A stretch of DNA of 64,000 nucleotides. It comes from Tumebacillus amylolyticus (GTDB taxonomy: Bacteria > Bacillota > Bacilli > Tumebacillales > Tumebacillaceae). Position 1 is the stretch's first letter, and every line of letters begins with the position of its first letter. The notes under the pieces were generated by a model. That model had not been told where the DNA came from. It saw only the letters and a program-made list of their open reading frames with translations, and did not search any database. The stretch lies in contig NZ_JAEQNB010000005.1 of NCBI RefSeq assembly GCF_016722965.1, forward strand, positions 1-64,000, given 5' to 3'. Of this stretch, positions 33,075 through 42,173 are shown one piece after another. A program made the position numbers and the translations under genes.

Positions 33075-33968
33075 TTAGAGAGCACGGACGAGTTCGAGCA
33101 TGGCGGTGTTGTACGGGGTCTTCACGCCTTGCTTGTGGCCGAAGGATTCGATGACTCCGCAGAGCGATTCGATTTCGGTTCGACGTCCGGCAAGCACGTC
33201 TTGGAGCATCGAGGACGTGTTGGCGGACGTTTGCCGGCAGACGTCGAGCACGCGGTCAAAGCTGTTGGTGAGGTGGACACCCTCTCCTCTTGCGATGGCT
33301 TCTGCTTCTTCGACGGTGAGGCGCATGATCCGCAGCAGCGAGGGGCTGTCGAGGAGCTCGCCGTTTTTTTTGCGATGGAGCGCGGTGAACGGGTTGATGC
33401 CGATGTTGACCATCGCTTTTTTCCAGACTTCGGTGCGGATGTCTTCGGAGAGCGTGACGGCGTGTCCGCAGGAAGTGAACAGCTCGGCCCACCAGTGGGC
33501 CGGGCTGTTTTTTTCAGGGAGGAGGTCCCAGTCTCCGAGGACGGTTTGGCCCGCGCCTTTGTAGTGGACTTGGGTGTTGCCGTCCGACGTGGCTCCGTGG
33601 GTAGTCAGCCCGAGTGCGAGTTGGGTCGGGTCGAGGTGTCGGGCGAGGGTTTCGCCGTTGCCGAGACCGTTTTGCAGGGAGAGCACGGGGATGTTCGCAG
33701 GCAGTTTTTGCGCGGCGGTGTGCGTGTCGTAACTCTTGACCGTGAGCAGGACGGCGTCCGCGTCAGAAGGCACGTCGCCTGTAACAGCGCTGACGTCCAG
33801 ACGGTGCTCCTCCCCCGCCAAGTTCACGAACGCAAGCCCGTCTTGCAAAAACGCTTGCGCTTGCTCCTCGCGGCGGCAGACGAAAACGGGACGATGCCCG
33901 CCGCTGACGAGGACTCCGGCAAACAATCGCCCGATGGCTCCGGGGCCGACGATGGCGATTTTTTTCAT
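33075..33968 (-). CDS. panE: 2-dehydropantoate 2-reductase (ketopantoate reductase)
   Basis: 297 residues, NADPH-dependent reduction of ketopantoate to pantoate in coenzyme A synthesis. Rossmann motif IAIVGPGAIGRLFAGVL, a central VLLTVKSYDT and SLQNGLGN, and the catalytic Lys region VWKKAMVNIGINPFTAL. Its ATG overlaps the stop of the upstream RelA-family gene by 4 nt (ATGA), so the two are translationally coupled. PanE paralogues with other substrates exist, so the exact role is an inference. Confidence 0.87.
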   Translation of the reverse strand: MKKIAIVGPGAIGRLFAGVLVSGGHRPVFVCRREEQAQAFLQDGLAFVNLAGEEHRLDVSAVTGDVPSDADAVLLTVKSYDTHTAAQKLPANIPVLSLQNGLGNGETLARHLDPTQLALGLTTHGATSDGNTQVHYKGAGQTVLGDWDLLPEKNSPAHWWAELFTSCGHAVTLSEDIRTEVWKKAMVNIGINPFTALHRKKNGELLDSPSLLRIMRLTVEEAEAIARGEGVHLTNSFDRVLDVCRQTSANTSSMLQDVLAGRRTEIESLCGVIESFGHKQGVKTPYNTAMLELVRAL

Positions 33969-35053
33969 AGGGAGATGGCCTGCTTGTAGAACAGCAAGAT
34001 GTCCATCGCCAAGCGCTCTTCCAACGCCGGGTCCATGTTGGAAGAGCCGCGCACGTAGCGACGGACGAATTCCAAGGATTCTGTGCTCGCGACGAGGACG
34101 TTGCAGAGGTAGAGCAGTGAAATGCCCACGCTCATGATGTCGAGCGGGCGCTGTTGCGACTGGTAGACTTGCTTGGCGATCTCGACGATGAGGTACTTGT
34201 GCTTGTTCAGCCGTTCCTCGATGTCGGAGATCGTGTTCAGCCCGCAGAAGTGCAGTTTGTCGACCATCGCGCCGATGAAGTGCTCGTTGAGTTGGAGCAA
34301 AGCCCCCGAATAGGAAATGATCTGCTCGTCCAGTTCTTGCACCAAGGCACTGGTGTTGATGTAGGACTTCAGCGAGGCTTGGTCGATCAGCACGGTGGTC
34401 GGCTGGTCTTGGATCTGCTCTTGCACCTCGTTCTCGTATTCTTCGAGCGAATCGCGAATTTTCGTGAATTCAAGATCGGCGATCTCAAGCAGTCCGGCGA
34501 GACGGGAGAAACTTCGGCGGATCTCCTTGGGGATCGCTTGTTTGCTTTTGTAGCCCATGTCGTGTTCGATCTCCGCCCAAGTGTGTTGGAGGATCGAGCG
34601 GATTTGAATTTCCGCTTTGCACCCGACGAATCTGGCGTACTCCGTCAGCGACAGGCGCTTCTCCGGCAGTTTGACGACATAATGCAGCGAGAGGTAGCCG
34701 AAGCGATCCGGGTCGAGCAGTTCGCGTTTGTCCACGGAGTTTTGGATGTCGAGTTCGAATTCCTTCTCCACAAGTTTGGCGACGGCGTCCACTTCGTCGT
34801 TGTAATAGGTGATGATGCGCAGGCCGACGATGTCGGTGATTTGGTTAAGTGATGAATATTTTCCATCCGAACGGGCGATTTTCCCTTGCAGGCTGCGGCG
34901 GTCTTTGCAGCGGGCGGTGATCGAATGCACGTGGATGTCATTTTGCTTCAGCAGTTCTTGAATCAGCACTTCGATTTTGGTCTTGAAGTCCGAATAGATG
35001 CCGATCTCCTGGTCGTACTCCGCAAGGATCGGTGACAGGTTGTCTTTTTCCAT
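33965..35053 (-). CDS. Stand-alone RelA/SpoT-domain nucleotide pyrophosphokinase
   Basis: 362 residues. The synthetase domain (about 20-210) carries KDRRSLQGKI (ATP site, ~residue 47), ITDIVGLRII with the Mg-binding Asp (~73), GYLSLHYVV (~118) and EIQIRSILQHTWAEIEHDMGYK (~150). There is no HD hydrolase, TGS or ACT domain. The C-terminal ~150 residues are helical and of unknown role. It is longer than the SAS proteins YjbM and YwaC (about 210 residues). It could be a (p)ppGpp synthetase or a member of the toxSAS families; no antitoxin gene is visible. The ATG at 35053 has AGGGGAAG upstream; a longer frame to 35236 enters the P450 gene. Confidence 0.82.
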   Translation of the reverse strand: MEKDNLSPILAEYDQEIGIYSDFKTKIEVLIQELLKQNDIHVHSITARCKDRRSLQGKIARSDGKYSSLNQITDIVGLRIITYYNDEVDAVAKLVEKEFELDIQNSVDKRELLDPDRFGYLSLHYVVKLPEKRLSLTEYARFVGCKAEIQIRSILQHTWAEIEHDMGYKSKQAIPKEIRRSFSRLAGLLEIADLEFTKIRDSLEEYENEVQEQIQDQPTTVLIDQASLKSYINTSALVQELDEQIISYSGALLQLNEHFIGAMVDKLHFCGLNTISDIEERLNKHKYLIVEIAKQVYQSQQRPLDIMSVGISLLYLCNVLVASTESLEFVRRYVRGSSNMDPALEERLAMDILLFYKQAISL

Positions 35054-35210
35054 CGTGGTCTTCCCCTCCACTCCGTCTACTTCTGTGTACTCCCATGATA
35101 GCGCATTATTTCCTGTCAAGCCATTGCTTCCTCGTGCTTTTCCGATTAGCATTGAAGTGTTAACAGAATTACATATCAATTCGTGCCAATTGAGAACGGA
35201 GGATTCACTT

Positions 35211-36389
35211 ATGCAAAAAATGCCCGCTCTGATCATCCCGTCCCGCGGCTGGCTCAGCGCAGCGTCTCCCGATGTGTGGTACCGTGAGATGCGCGACGTC
35301 GGTCCGGTACACTACGATGCCGAACGCACCTGCTACGATGTCTTCCGTTTTGAAGATGTACAGCGTGTGCTCTCCGACCATGCAAACTTCTCCTCGCAAC
35401 GTGCAGGCGAGGAATTGACGTCGCAGAGCATCATCAACATGGACCCGCCCAAACATATGAAGTACCGTCAACTCGTCGCCCAAGCGTTCACACCCAAAGC
35501 CATCGAAGCTCTGGCTCCGCGCATCGAAGAGATTGCGAAGGAACTGCTCGATGAAGTCGCGAATCAACCGGGCTTTGACATCATCCGCGACTTCTCCTAC
35601 CCGCTGCCGGTCATCGTCATCGCCGAAATGCTCGGCGTGCCCAATGAAGATCGTGAGAAATTCAAGCACTGGTCCGACATCGTCGTCAAGGGCGTCGATT
35701 TCGAAGCGGGCGAGACGATTGAAGACAATATGAAACTGCGCCACTCCGTCACGCAAGAGCTCGGAGCGTACTTTGCGCAAGTTATCCAGTCCCGCGCGAT
35801 TCAGCCGTCGAACGACTTGATCACCGCCCTGCTGGCGTCTGAAGTGGACGGGGAGAAACTGACGATTCCGGAACTGCTCGGCTTCTGCTTCCTCCTGCTG
35901 GTCGCGGGCAACGAGACGACGACCAACTTGATCGGCAACACGATGCTCTCCCTGCTGGAAACTCCGGCGAATTGGGAACGCCTCGTCCGTGAGCCGGACT
36001 TGCTGAATTCGGCGATTGAGGAAGGTCTGCGCTTCCGCTCTCCGGCACAGTCGATGAACCGCTTCACCAAGGAACCGGTGGAGATCGGCGGCGTGACGAT
36101 TCCGGAAGGCACAGAAGTCATCGCGTGGATCGGTTCGGCGAACCTTGATCCCGAGAAGTTTGACCGTGCCGATGAATTTGTGATCGACCGCAACCCGAAC
36201 CCGCACATCGCGTTTGGCATGGGCCCGCACTTCTGCCTCGGCGCACCGCTTGCTCGTCTGGAAGGACGCATCGCGATTCAAGCGTTGATGAACCGCTTCC
36301 CGACGATGAAGCTCGTGGAAGGTGCCGAGTTCAAGACGGTGGCAAGCCCGATTATCTACGGGTTGAAAAGTCTGCCGGTCGTCCGCTAG
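35211..36389 (+). CDS. Cytochrome P450
   Basis: 392-residue soluble bacterial P450 monooxygenase. The I-helix oxygen-activation motif is AGNETTTN (about residue 232), the K-helix ExxR lies in EEGLRFRSP, and the heme-binding loop is FGMGPHFCLGAPLARLE with the axial Cys near residue 341. The ATG at 35211 follows ACGGAGG by 9 nt. No ferredoxin or reductase partner is adjacent. Class resembles CYP107/CYP109-like Bacillus enzymes; the substrate is unknown. It is followed by its own terminator. Confidence 0.95.
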   Translation: MQKMPALIIPSRGWLSAASPDVWYREMRDVGPVHYDAERTCYDVFRFEDVQRVLSDHANFSSQRAGEELTSQSIINMDPPKHMKYRQLVAQAFTPKAIEALAPRIEEIAKELLDEVANQPGFDIIRDFSYPLPVIVIAEMLGVPNEDREKFKHWSDIVVKGVDFEAGETIEDNMKLRHSVTQELGAYFAQVIQSRAIQPSNDLITALLASEVDGEKLTIPELLGFCFLLLVAGNETTTNLIGNTMLSLLETPANWERLVREPDLLNSAIEEGLRFRSPAQSMNRFTKEPVEIGGVTIPEGTEVIAWIGSANLDPEKFDRADEFVIDRNPNPHIAFGMGPHFCLGAPLARLEGRIAIQALMNRFPTMKLVEGAEFKTVASPIIYGLKSLPVVR

Positions 36390-36397
36390 TGTTTTGA

Positions 36398-36436
36398 AAA
36401 AAAAGAACCTGTCTCCCGTGGGAGGCAGGTTCTTTT
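36398..36436 (+). terminator. P450 terminator
   Basis: AAGAACCTGTCTCC / GGAGGCAGGTTCTT stem with CGTG-type loop and flanking A and T runs, 10 nt after the P450 stop. Confidence 0.88.
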
Positions 36437-36476
36437 TTACAAGTGCTTGTGATTAGAGCCCGTCTGTAATTTCCAC

Positions 36477-38360
36477 CTAGGTCGTGACGATAGATTCTTC
36501 TTGTTGCAACTTAAAAGATTCTTCGAATATCCCCTCCATTATCTTACGCCATGGTTCAGGTACATCCGTCCATGATTGACCCCATTGAGAACTAAACCTA
36601 TAAGCTCTAAAAGGTTTTTCACTCGAGGGTGCTGGGTAGCCAAGTACATCCTCAATGCAGTTTTCCAGCATGATTCGTTTATCAGGCCCTCCCACCGCAT
36701 CCAAAATAGGTTGGTTATGCATTTCGGCGTTTGGCTTACCAGTGTCTTTATCATGCATTGCATATGGCTGGATTCCCATAGCCTTCAGATATTTTACAAG
36801 TGAGGTAATACTACCTTTGCCACGAGCCTTTACAATCTGCCAGTTGTGGTAGATGTCCTTTCTCACTTTTTCAGGCATTCTGTTAATAGTCTCACGCAAG
36901 ACAATATCTTCAGTGTCCCCCTCAACAATTAACACTTGCTTCGAGAAAAATACCTTTGCCATATAGTCATCGATTTTCAACAACATTTTTACGTATACCT
37001 TGTCATCCTCTTCCAATTTTTTGTACGCGTTTGTTGTATTAAGAGGATAAGAATGAATCTTATCGACCTCTATTGTTTCTGCTTCATACGCCATCTTCAC
37101 TTTATCAACGGTGAGATTGTTGAGTATCTGCATTGGTCTTTTACTCAAATCAATCATATACGGCGAGTGAGTTGTGCATACAATTTGATTCTGTTGTGCC
37201 AACTCATAAATGGTATCTCGCATTTGTTTTGCTGCATTAGGATGAAGATAAATTTCTGGTTCTTCAAAACCGATAAGCAACGGTCTAATAGGAGAGCTTT
37301 CAGAACTGTTCTTTTTGTTATCTCGTATATTTCTGTATCTAAGCAAAGCGAACACAGCCGAACGAATCATCCCTGTTCCTTGCAGAGAGACAGGTGTTGT
37401 GATGTTACTTGACATAGTGATGTTGAACTGTGGTTTGATTACAGAATCCGCGTCGGACAATTTGGCCTGGGCATTAATTTTAGAGTCGGGAAAAACTTCG
37501 CCCAAAACACTATTCAATTCGCCCATCATCCCGCCGAATTCACTATCTTGATCGGATGGATCAAGTTCCAATGCGAGTTGATTAAGATAGTGCTGTGCTT
37601 GTTGATAGTTATGTGATGCTTCACGTACATCTTTAAAAAGTTCCTCCAGTGTTGTGACTAAAGTCCCTTTACTACCAGACAATTCTTCTGTTTTATCTTG
37701 GGCTGGGATAAGGAGAAACTTCGGCAGTTTCTGAAGAACGATAGAAGGGATGCCACCGGGATTAATGAACCAATCCTCCTCCGCCTCGTTGAAGTCATAC
37801 ATTTCATCTAATTCTTCTAGAATTTCTGTCTGCTTTTTAAGCAACTTTTTAGCTCGGTCTGCACCGGAAAACAGTTGATCAACGATTTCTTCATCCAAAC
37901 CTGCATGAATGAGTTCGTTTAAGTTGGAACACGATTGAAATTCGGGCTTAATTGTACGTTTTAACTCCCGCATTTCAACAACATAATCCTTTCTTGGTTC
38001 AAACGTCTTTCTATAAACAATCCTATTTCCTGTTTCATAGCTGTCAAGCGGAAGTTCATACGACAAAATTCTTCCTTTAAAGCCTCTCCAAAATTTTGCT
38101 TCCTCTGGTACGTTTCGGAATTCTGCAGTTAATACCACTTTATCCGCAAGTCTAATATTTTCAGTACCACTCTCAGACGAAATATGGAAAAACTCTTCGT
38201 CTGGAATTTTTTTGATATCATTCAAGACGTAATTCAACGCTTGTAATACGGAGCTTTTCCCTATGTTATTTTGACCTATCAAGAATGTCGCATCTAAAAA
38301 ATGAATCTCTGTGCAAACATGACGTCTGAATCCTTCAATTTTTAACGAATACAGTTTCAT
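36477..38360 (-). CDS. OLD-family ATP-dependent nuclease (AAA ATPase plus TOPRIM)
   Basis: 627 residues. N-terminal ABC-type ATPase: Walker A GQNNIGKSS (about residue 29), signature-like VSLQGTGMIRSA, Walker B LLIGFEEPEIYLHP (~366), H-loop TTHSPYMI. The C-terminal TOPRIM domain has VLIVEGDTED (~477) and the acidic pair in AMHDKDTG. This is the OLD nuclease layout. No UvrD-like GajB helicase is next to it, so it is not Gabija but a single-gene (class 1-type) OLD. The gene and flanks are clearly AT-richer than their surroundings, suggesting recent acquisition. Likely DNA-directed, possibly anti-phage; this is inference. Confidence 0.88.
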   Translation of the reverse strand: MKLYSLKIEGFRRHVCTEIHFLDATFLIGQNNIGKSSVLQALNYVLNDIKKIPDEEFFHISSESGTENIRLADKVVLTAEFRNVPEEAKFWRGFKGRILSYELPLDSYETGNRIVYRKTFEPRKDYVVEMRELKRTIKPEFQSCSNLNELIHAGLDEEIVDQLFSGADRAKKLLKKQTEILEELDEMYDFNEAEEDWFINPGGIPSIVLQKLPKFLLIPAQDKTEELSGSKGTLVTTLEELFKDVREASHNYQQAQHYLNQLALELDPSDQDSEFGGMMGELNSVLGEVFPDSKINAQAKLSDADSVIKPQFNITMSSNITTPVSLQGTGMIRSAVFALLRYRNIRDNKKNSSESSPIRPLLIGFEEPEIYLHPNAAKQMRDTIYELAQQNQIVCTTHSPYMIDLSKRPMQILNNLTVDKVKMAYEAETIEVDKIHSYPLNTTNAYKKLEEDDKVYVKMLLKIDDYMAKVFFSKQVLIVEGDTEDIVLRETINRMPEKVRKDIYHNWQIVKARGKGSITSLVKYLKAMGIQPYAMHDKDTGKPNAEMHNQPILDAVGGPDKRIMLENCIEDVLGYPAPSSEKPFRAYRFSSQWGQSWTDVPEPWRKIMEGIFEESFKLQQEESIVTT

Positions 38361-38492
38361 ATTTTTCCCCCAATGCCAGAATGAATCTGGCTAAATTTTC
38401 TATTTTATCTCACCCTAATATTAGCATACTTATCAAAACAAATATAGAAAAAAGAAACAATTGTACCAAAAAGAAAAGGTGCAGCAGTAATG

Positions 38493-38528
38493 AAAAAATC
38501 CCCTCTTCAAAACGAAGAGGGGATTTTT
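38493..38528 (-). terminator. Terminator of the acyl-CoA carboxylase operon
   Basis: On the minus strand AAATCCCCTCTTC, loop GTTTT, GAAGAGGGGATTTTTT, 17 nt after the carboxyltransferase stop. Confidence 0.9.
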
Positions 38529-38544
38529 ACTAAAAGTACCGATA

Positions 38545-40074
38545 TTATACCGGGTAGACCGGGTGTTTGCGGTCCGTGAACGGTGCGTACTTGGAGGAGT
38601 ACACGTCGTAGCGGCGGACGAGTTCGGCGCGGAGGTCGTTCGGGTCGACGATGCCGTCGATGATCATCTCGGACGCCAGTTTGTAGATGTCGATGTCTTC
38701 GCGGTACTCGTCGCGCTTCGCTTCGATGAACGCGGCACGCTCTTCTTCCGGAAGTTCGGCGATCTTGTTTGCGTACACAGCGTTGACTGCAGCTTCCGGA
38801 CCCATGACGGCGATGGAAGCGGACGGCAACGCGAGGCATGCATCCGGTTCGAACGCAGGGCCAGCCATCGCGTAGAGACCTGCACCGTACGCTTTGCGCA
38901 CGACGACGGAGATCTTCGGCACGGAAGCTTCCGACATTGCGGAGATCAGTTTCGCGCCGTGGCGGATGATGCCGGCACGCTCGACTTTGGTCCCGATCAT
39001 GAAGCCCGGAACGTCGGCGAGGAACAAGATCGGGATGTTGAACGCGTCGCAGAGGGTGATGAACTTCGCCGCTTTGTCGGCCGAATCGACGAACAGCACG
39101 CCGCCTTTGACTTTCGGTTGGTTCGCGATGATCCCGATGACACGACCGTTGATGCGACCGAGACCGGTCAGCAACTCCTGTGCGAACAACTTCTTGATTT
39201 CAAACCAAGAGCCTTCGTCGATCAGGCGGTTGATGAGGTCGAGCATGTTGAACGGCGCGTTTTGGTTCGCCGGGATGATTTCTGCAATCGACTTCTCGAA
39301 AGCTGCCGGGTCGAGCGCTTCTGCCACCGGCGGCATTTCGCTGTAGTTTTGCGGGAAGTAGCCGAGGTATTGGCGCGCTTGGTTGATCGCGTCTTGCTCG
39401 GTTTTCGCGAGCACGTCCCCGCAACCGGAGACTTGGCAATGCATGCGGGCGCCGCCCATTTCTTCGAGGGTGACTTTTTCCCCGATGACCATCTCCGCCA
39501 TGCGCGGGGAGCCGAGGTACATCGAAGCGTTTTTGTCGACCATGATCACGATGTCGCAGAACGCCGGGATGTACGCACCGCCGGCAGCCGACGGCCCGAA
39601 CAGAACGCAAACTTGCGGCATGCGGCCGGAGAATTTCACTTGGTTGTAGAAGATGCGTCCTGCACCGCGACGGCCCGGGAACATCTGAATCTGGTCGGTG
39701 ATGCGCGCGCCTGCGGAGTCGACGAGGTAGATCATCGGGACGTTGAGTTTTTCAGCCGTCTCTTGGATGCGGATGATCTTCTCCACGGTGCGGGAGCCCC
39801 AGGAACCGGCTTTGACGGTGGAGTCGTTCGCCATAACGGCAACGGTGCGACCGCCGACTTTGCCCAGGCAAGTGACGACGCCGTCTGCCGGGAGATCGCC
39901 CGCCATAAAGTTGGCGAACATGGAGTCTTCTACGATAAAGTCGTCATCGAAGAGCAGGCGGAGACGGTCACGGACGAACAGCTTGCCGGTTTCGGCGTTT
40001 TTTTCATGGTATTTCGGTGCGCCGCCTTGTTTGATGCGGGCTACGCGATCTGCGAGCGTTTGGTCAAAAGTCAT
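38545..40074 (-). CDS. yngE: Acyl-CoA carboxylase carboxyltransferase subunit (YngE/MccB-like)
   Basis: 509 residues with two crotonase-fold halves of a biotin-dependent carboxyltransferase: VVTCLGKVGGRTVAVMAND, LVDSAGARITDQ, GPSAAGGAYIPAF, then FLADVPGFMIGTKVERAGIIRHGAKL and RKAYGAGLYAMAGPAF. It transfers CO2 from carboxybiotin to an acyl-CoA, most likely 3-methylcrotonyl-CoA given the operon partners; propionyl-CoA is the alternative. Gene order matches B. subtilis yngHA-HB-G-F-E. Last gene before the terminator. Confidence 0.9.
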   Translation of the reverse strand: MTFDQTLADRVARIKQGGAPKYHEKNAETGKLFVRDRLRLLFDDDFIVEDSMFANFMAGDLPADGVVTCLGKVGGRTVAVMANDSTVKAGSWGSRTVEKIIRIQETAEKLNVPMIYLVDSAGARITDQIQMFPGRRGAGRIFYNQVKFSGRMPQVCVLFGPSAAGGAYIPAFCDIVIMVDKNASMYLGSPRMAEMVIGEKVTLEEMGGARMHCQVSGCGDVLAKTEQDAINQARQYLGYFPQNYSEMPPVAEALDPAAFEKSIAEIIPANQNAPFNMLDLINRLIDEGSWFEIKKLFAQELLTGLGRINGRVIGIIANQPKVKGGVLFVDSADKAAKFITLCDAFNIPILFLADVPGFMIGTKVERAGIIRHGAKLISAMSEASVPKISVVVRKAYGAGLYAMAGPAFEPDACLALPSASIAVMGPEAAVNAVYANKIAELPEEERAAFIEAKRDEYREDIDIYKLASEMIIDGIVDPNDLRAELVRRYDVYSSKYAPFTDRKHPVYPV

Positions 40075-40121
40075 AGTGGGTATTTCTCCTCTCCAGAACC
40101 TATCAAGAACCTACGGAATGT

Positions 40122-40955
40122 TTACTCGCCTTTGTAGACCGGGGGGCGTTTCTCTTTGAAAGCGCGCAGGCCTTCGACACGGTCTTGGGACGGCAAGATC
40201 ACTTCGTAAGCGTTTTGCTCGATGGAAAGCCCGGTCGCGAGGTCGACTTCGACCCCTTTGTTGATCGCGAGTTTCGCTTGGCGGACGGCCATCGGGCCGT
40301 TTTTCGTGATCTCGCGGGCGAGTTCGTATGCTTTGTTCAGCAACTCTTCGTGCGGGACCACGTAGTTGACGAGGCCGATTCGCTCCGCTTCCGTCGCTTC
40401 GATGCGGCGGGCGGTCAAGATCAGCTCCTTCGCTTTGGCGAGGCCGATCAGACGCGGGAGGCGTTGCGTGCCGCCCGCGCCCGGGATGATCGCGAGCGCC
40501 ACTTCGGTCAAACCGAACTTGGCGTTCGGAGTGGCGATGCGGATGTCGGCCGGCAGGGCAAGCTCCATGCCGCCGCCAAATGCCACGCCGTTCACCGCTG
40601 CGATGACCGGCTGCGGCATGAGGTCGAGTTCGTTGACGGCGGTGCGAATCAAGTTGATGTGCTGGCGGGTTTGCGGCATGTCCATCTGACCGCGTTGGAT
40701 CAGGTCGGCACCAGCGCAGAACGATTTTTCGCCCGCACCCGTCACGACGACGACGCGGACGTTCGGATCGAATTTGAGCGCGTAGAGCGTGTCGATGAAT
40801 TGTTCGAGCATCTCGACGGAGAGCGCGTTGTGCGCTTCTACGCGGTTCAGGGTGACGGTGGCGATGCCGTCTTCGATGGTGGTCACCACGAGGCCTTTGC
40901 GTTCTTCGGAAAGCGGCGTGTCGCGGAAGTTCTGAATCTTGGGATCAAACGGCAT
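40122..40955 (-). CDS. yngF: Enoyl-CoA hydratase/isomerase family (YngF; probable methylglutaconyl-CoA hydratase)
   Basis: 277 residues of the crotonase fold: GLVVTTIEDGIATVTLNRVEAHNALS, the oxyanion-hole segment KSFCAGADLIQ and the second site AAVNGVAFGGGMELALPADIRIA with GAGGTQRLPRLIG carrying the catalytic Glu region. In the operon it would hydrate 3-methylglutaconyl-CoA to HMG-CoA. The ATG at 40955 follows GAGAGGAG; the longer frame from 41198 overlaps the lyase gene. Confidence 0.88.
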   Translation of the reverse strand: MPFDPKIQNFRDTPLSEERKGLVVTTIEDGIATVTLNRVEAHNALSVEMLEQFIDTLYALKFDPNVRVVVVTGAGEKSFCAGADLIQRGQMDMPQTRQHINLIRTAVNELDLMPQPVIAAVNGVAFGGGMELALPADIRIATPNAKFGLTEVALAIIPGAGGTQRLPRLIGLAKAKELILTARRIEATEAERIGLVNYVVPHEELLNKAYELAREITKNGPMAVRQAKLAINKGVEVDLATGLSIEQNAYEVILPSQDRVEGLRAFKEKRPPVYKGE

Positions 40956-41014
40956 ACAAAAACTCCTCTCCCTTGGAAAAGCGGCTCTGCCACGCAAGCG
41001 TGACCGGCCTTTTT

Positions 41015-41914
41015 TTAGCAAGCGTTGACGGTTTGCAGAGTATGCGACGGCAGCGGGCGGCCGATTTTTTCTTGCATGAATTGAGCGGAGGCGATCAGGG
41101 CTCCTTCGTCGATGCCGGTTTGGAGACCCATCCCGTGCAACATGTGAACGAGGTCGTCTGTCGCGACGTTGCCCGAAGCACCCGGTGCGTACGGGCAACC
41201 GCCCAAGCCGCCGAGGGCTCCGTCGAACGTGGTCATCCCCATCTGGAGCGACGCCACGACGTTTGCCAGCGCCATGCCGCGGGTGTCGTGGAAGTGCATC
41301 GCAAGTTTATCGCCTGCGATCTCTTTCAAAAAGACTTCCAGCACCTGCTGAACTTGGACCGGATTCGCGACGCCGATCGTGTCTCCCAGCGACAATTCGT
41401 GAATTCCCAAGTCGAGCAGTTTCTGCGAGACGTACAGCGCTTGTTTGACGTCGGTCGTCCCTTCGTAGGGGCAACCGAAAATCGTCGAGACGTAGCCGCG
41501 TACGCGCTTGCCGTTTTTCAACGCTTCGTCGATGACTTCCTTCAACACGGGGAAGGTCTCGTCGATCGATTTGTTGATGTTCTTGAGGTTGTGCGCTTCG
41601 GTCGCGGACATGAAGACCGCCACTTCGTCGAGGTTCGCTTTCAGGAACCCTTCCATGCCGCGCATGTTCGGAACGAGCGCCGAGTACGTGACGCCCTCAA
41701 CTCGTTCAATGCCCGTCGCCACCTCGAAGGAATCCGCCAAGGGCGGAATCCACTTCGGGTTGACGAACGAGGTGACTTCGATATGTTTGACGCCTGTGCG
41801 GGACAGGCGGTTGATCCATTCGATTTTGTCGGAGGTCGCGATGACGGTTTTTTCGTTTTGCAAGCCGTCGCGCGGGCCGACTTCCTTGATCGTGACAGCG
41901 TTTGGCAGTTGCAT
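41015..41914 (-). CDS. yngG: Hydroxymethylglutaryl-CoA lyase (YngG)
   Basis: 299-residue TIM-barrel DRE-metallolyase: KEVGPRDGLQNEK (metal-binding Asp and catalytic Arg), EVTSFVNPKWIPPLADS, LAMHFHDTRGMALAN (metal His pair) and GGLGGCPYAPGASGNVATEDL-type active-site Cys loop (here GGCPYAPGASGNVATDD). It cleaves HMG-CoA to acetoacetate and acetyl-CoA, the last step of leucine breakdown. It starts 2 nt after the biotin-carrier stop. Confidence 0.93.
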   Translation of the reverse strand: MQLPNAVTIKEVGPRDGLQNEKTVIATSDKIEWINRLSRTGVKHIEVTSFVNPKWIPPLADSFEVATGIERVEGVTYSALVPNMRGMEGFLKANLDEVAVFMSATEAHNLKNINKSIDETFPVLKEVIDEALKNGKRVRGYVSTIFGCPYEGTTDVKQALYVSQKLLDLGIHELSLGDTIGVANPVQVQQVLEVFLKEIAGDKLAMHFHDTRGMALANVVASLQMGMTTFDGALGGLGGCPYAPGASGNVATDDLVHMLHGMGLQTGIDEGALIASAQFMQEKIGRPLPSHTLQTVNAC

Positions 41915-41916
41915 GA

Positions 41917-42132
41917 TTAGTCCTCGATTACGACCAGAACGTCGCCTTCGTTGACGAAACCGCCCTCTTCTGCGCGCACTTCCACGACTTTGCCGCCGAA
42001 GTCTGCTGCGATCGGGATTTCCATTTTCATCGATTCGAGGATGACCACGTCTTGGCCGTCTTCGACGGTGTCGCCGATTTTAACGAGAACTTTCCATACG
42101 TTTCCTGCCATGCTTGCGGTGATTTCAGTCAT
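41917..42132 (-). CDS. yngHB: Biotin carboxyl carrier protein (YngHB)
   Basis: 71-residue biotinyl domain. The biotin-accepting Lys is about residue 36 in ILESMKMEIP, and the fold motifs VLVKIGDTVEDGQDV and GGKVVEVRAEEGGFVNEGDVL are present. A free-standing carrier of this size is typical of the yng operon. It shuttles carboxybiotin between the YngHA-like and YngE-like subunits. Confidence 0.94.
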   Translation of the reverse strand: MTEITASMAGNVWKVLVKIGDTVEDGQDVVILESMKMEIPIAADFGGKVVEVRAEEGGFVNEGDVLVVIED

Positions 42133-42173
42133 GATTGTTATCCTCCTGATGGTTCGTTTCGCACAGAACCCTG

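Noticed and set aside
38563-40137. 524-codon plus-strand frame opposite yngE
   Set aside because: Antisense shadow of the carboxyltransferase; Val/Asp/Arg-rich with no recognisable motif.
40975-41014. Possible hairpin with A/T runs between yngG and yngF
   Set aside because: Stem is imperfect (CACGC/GCGTG core only) and on the coding strand the A run precedes it, so it does not look like a functional terminator inside the operon.
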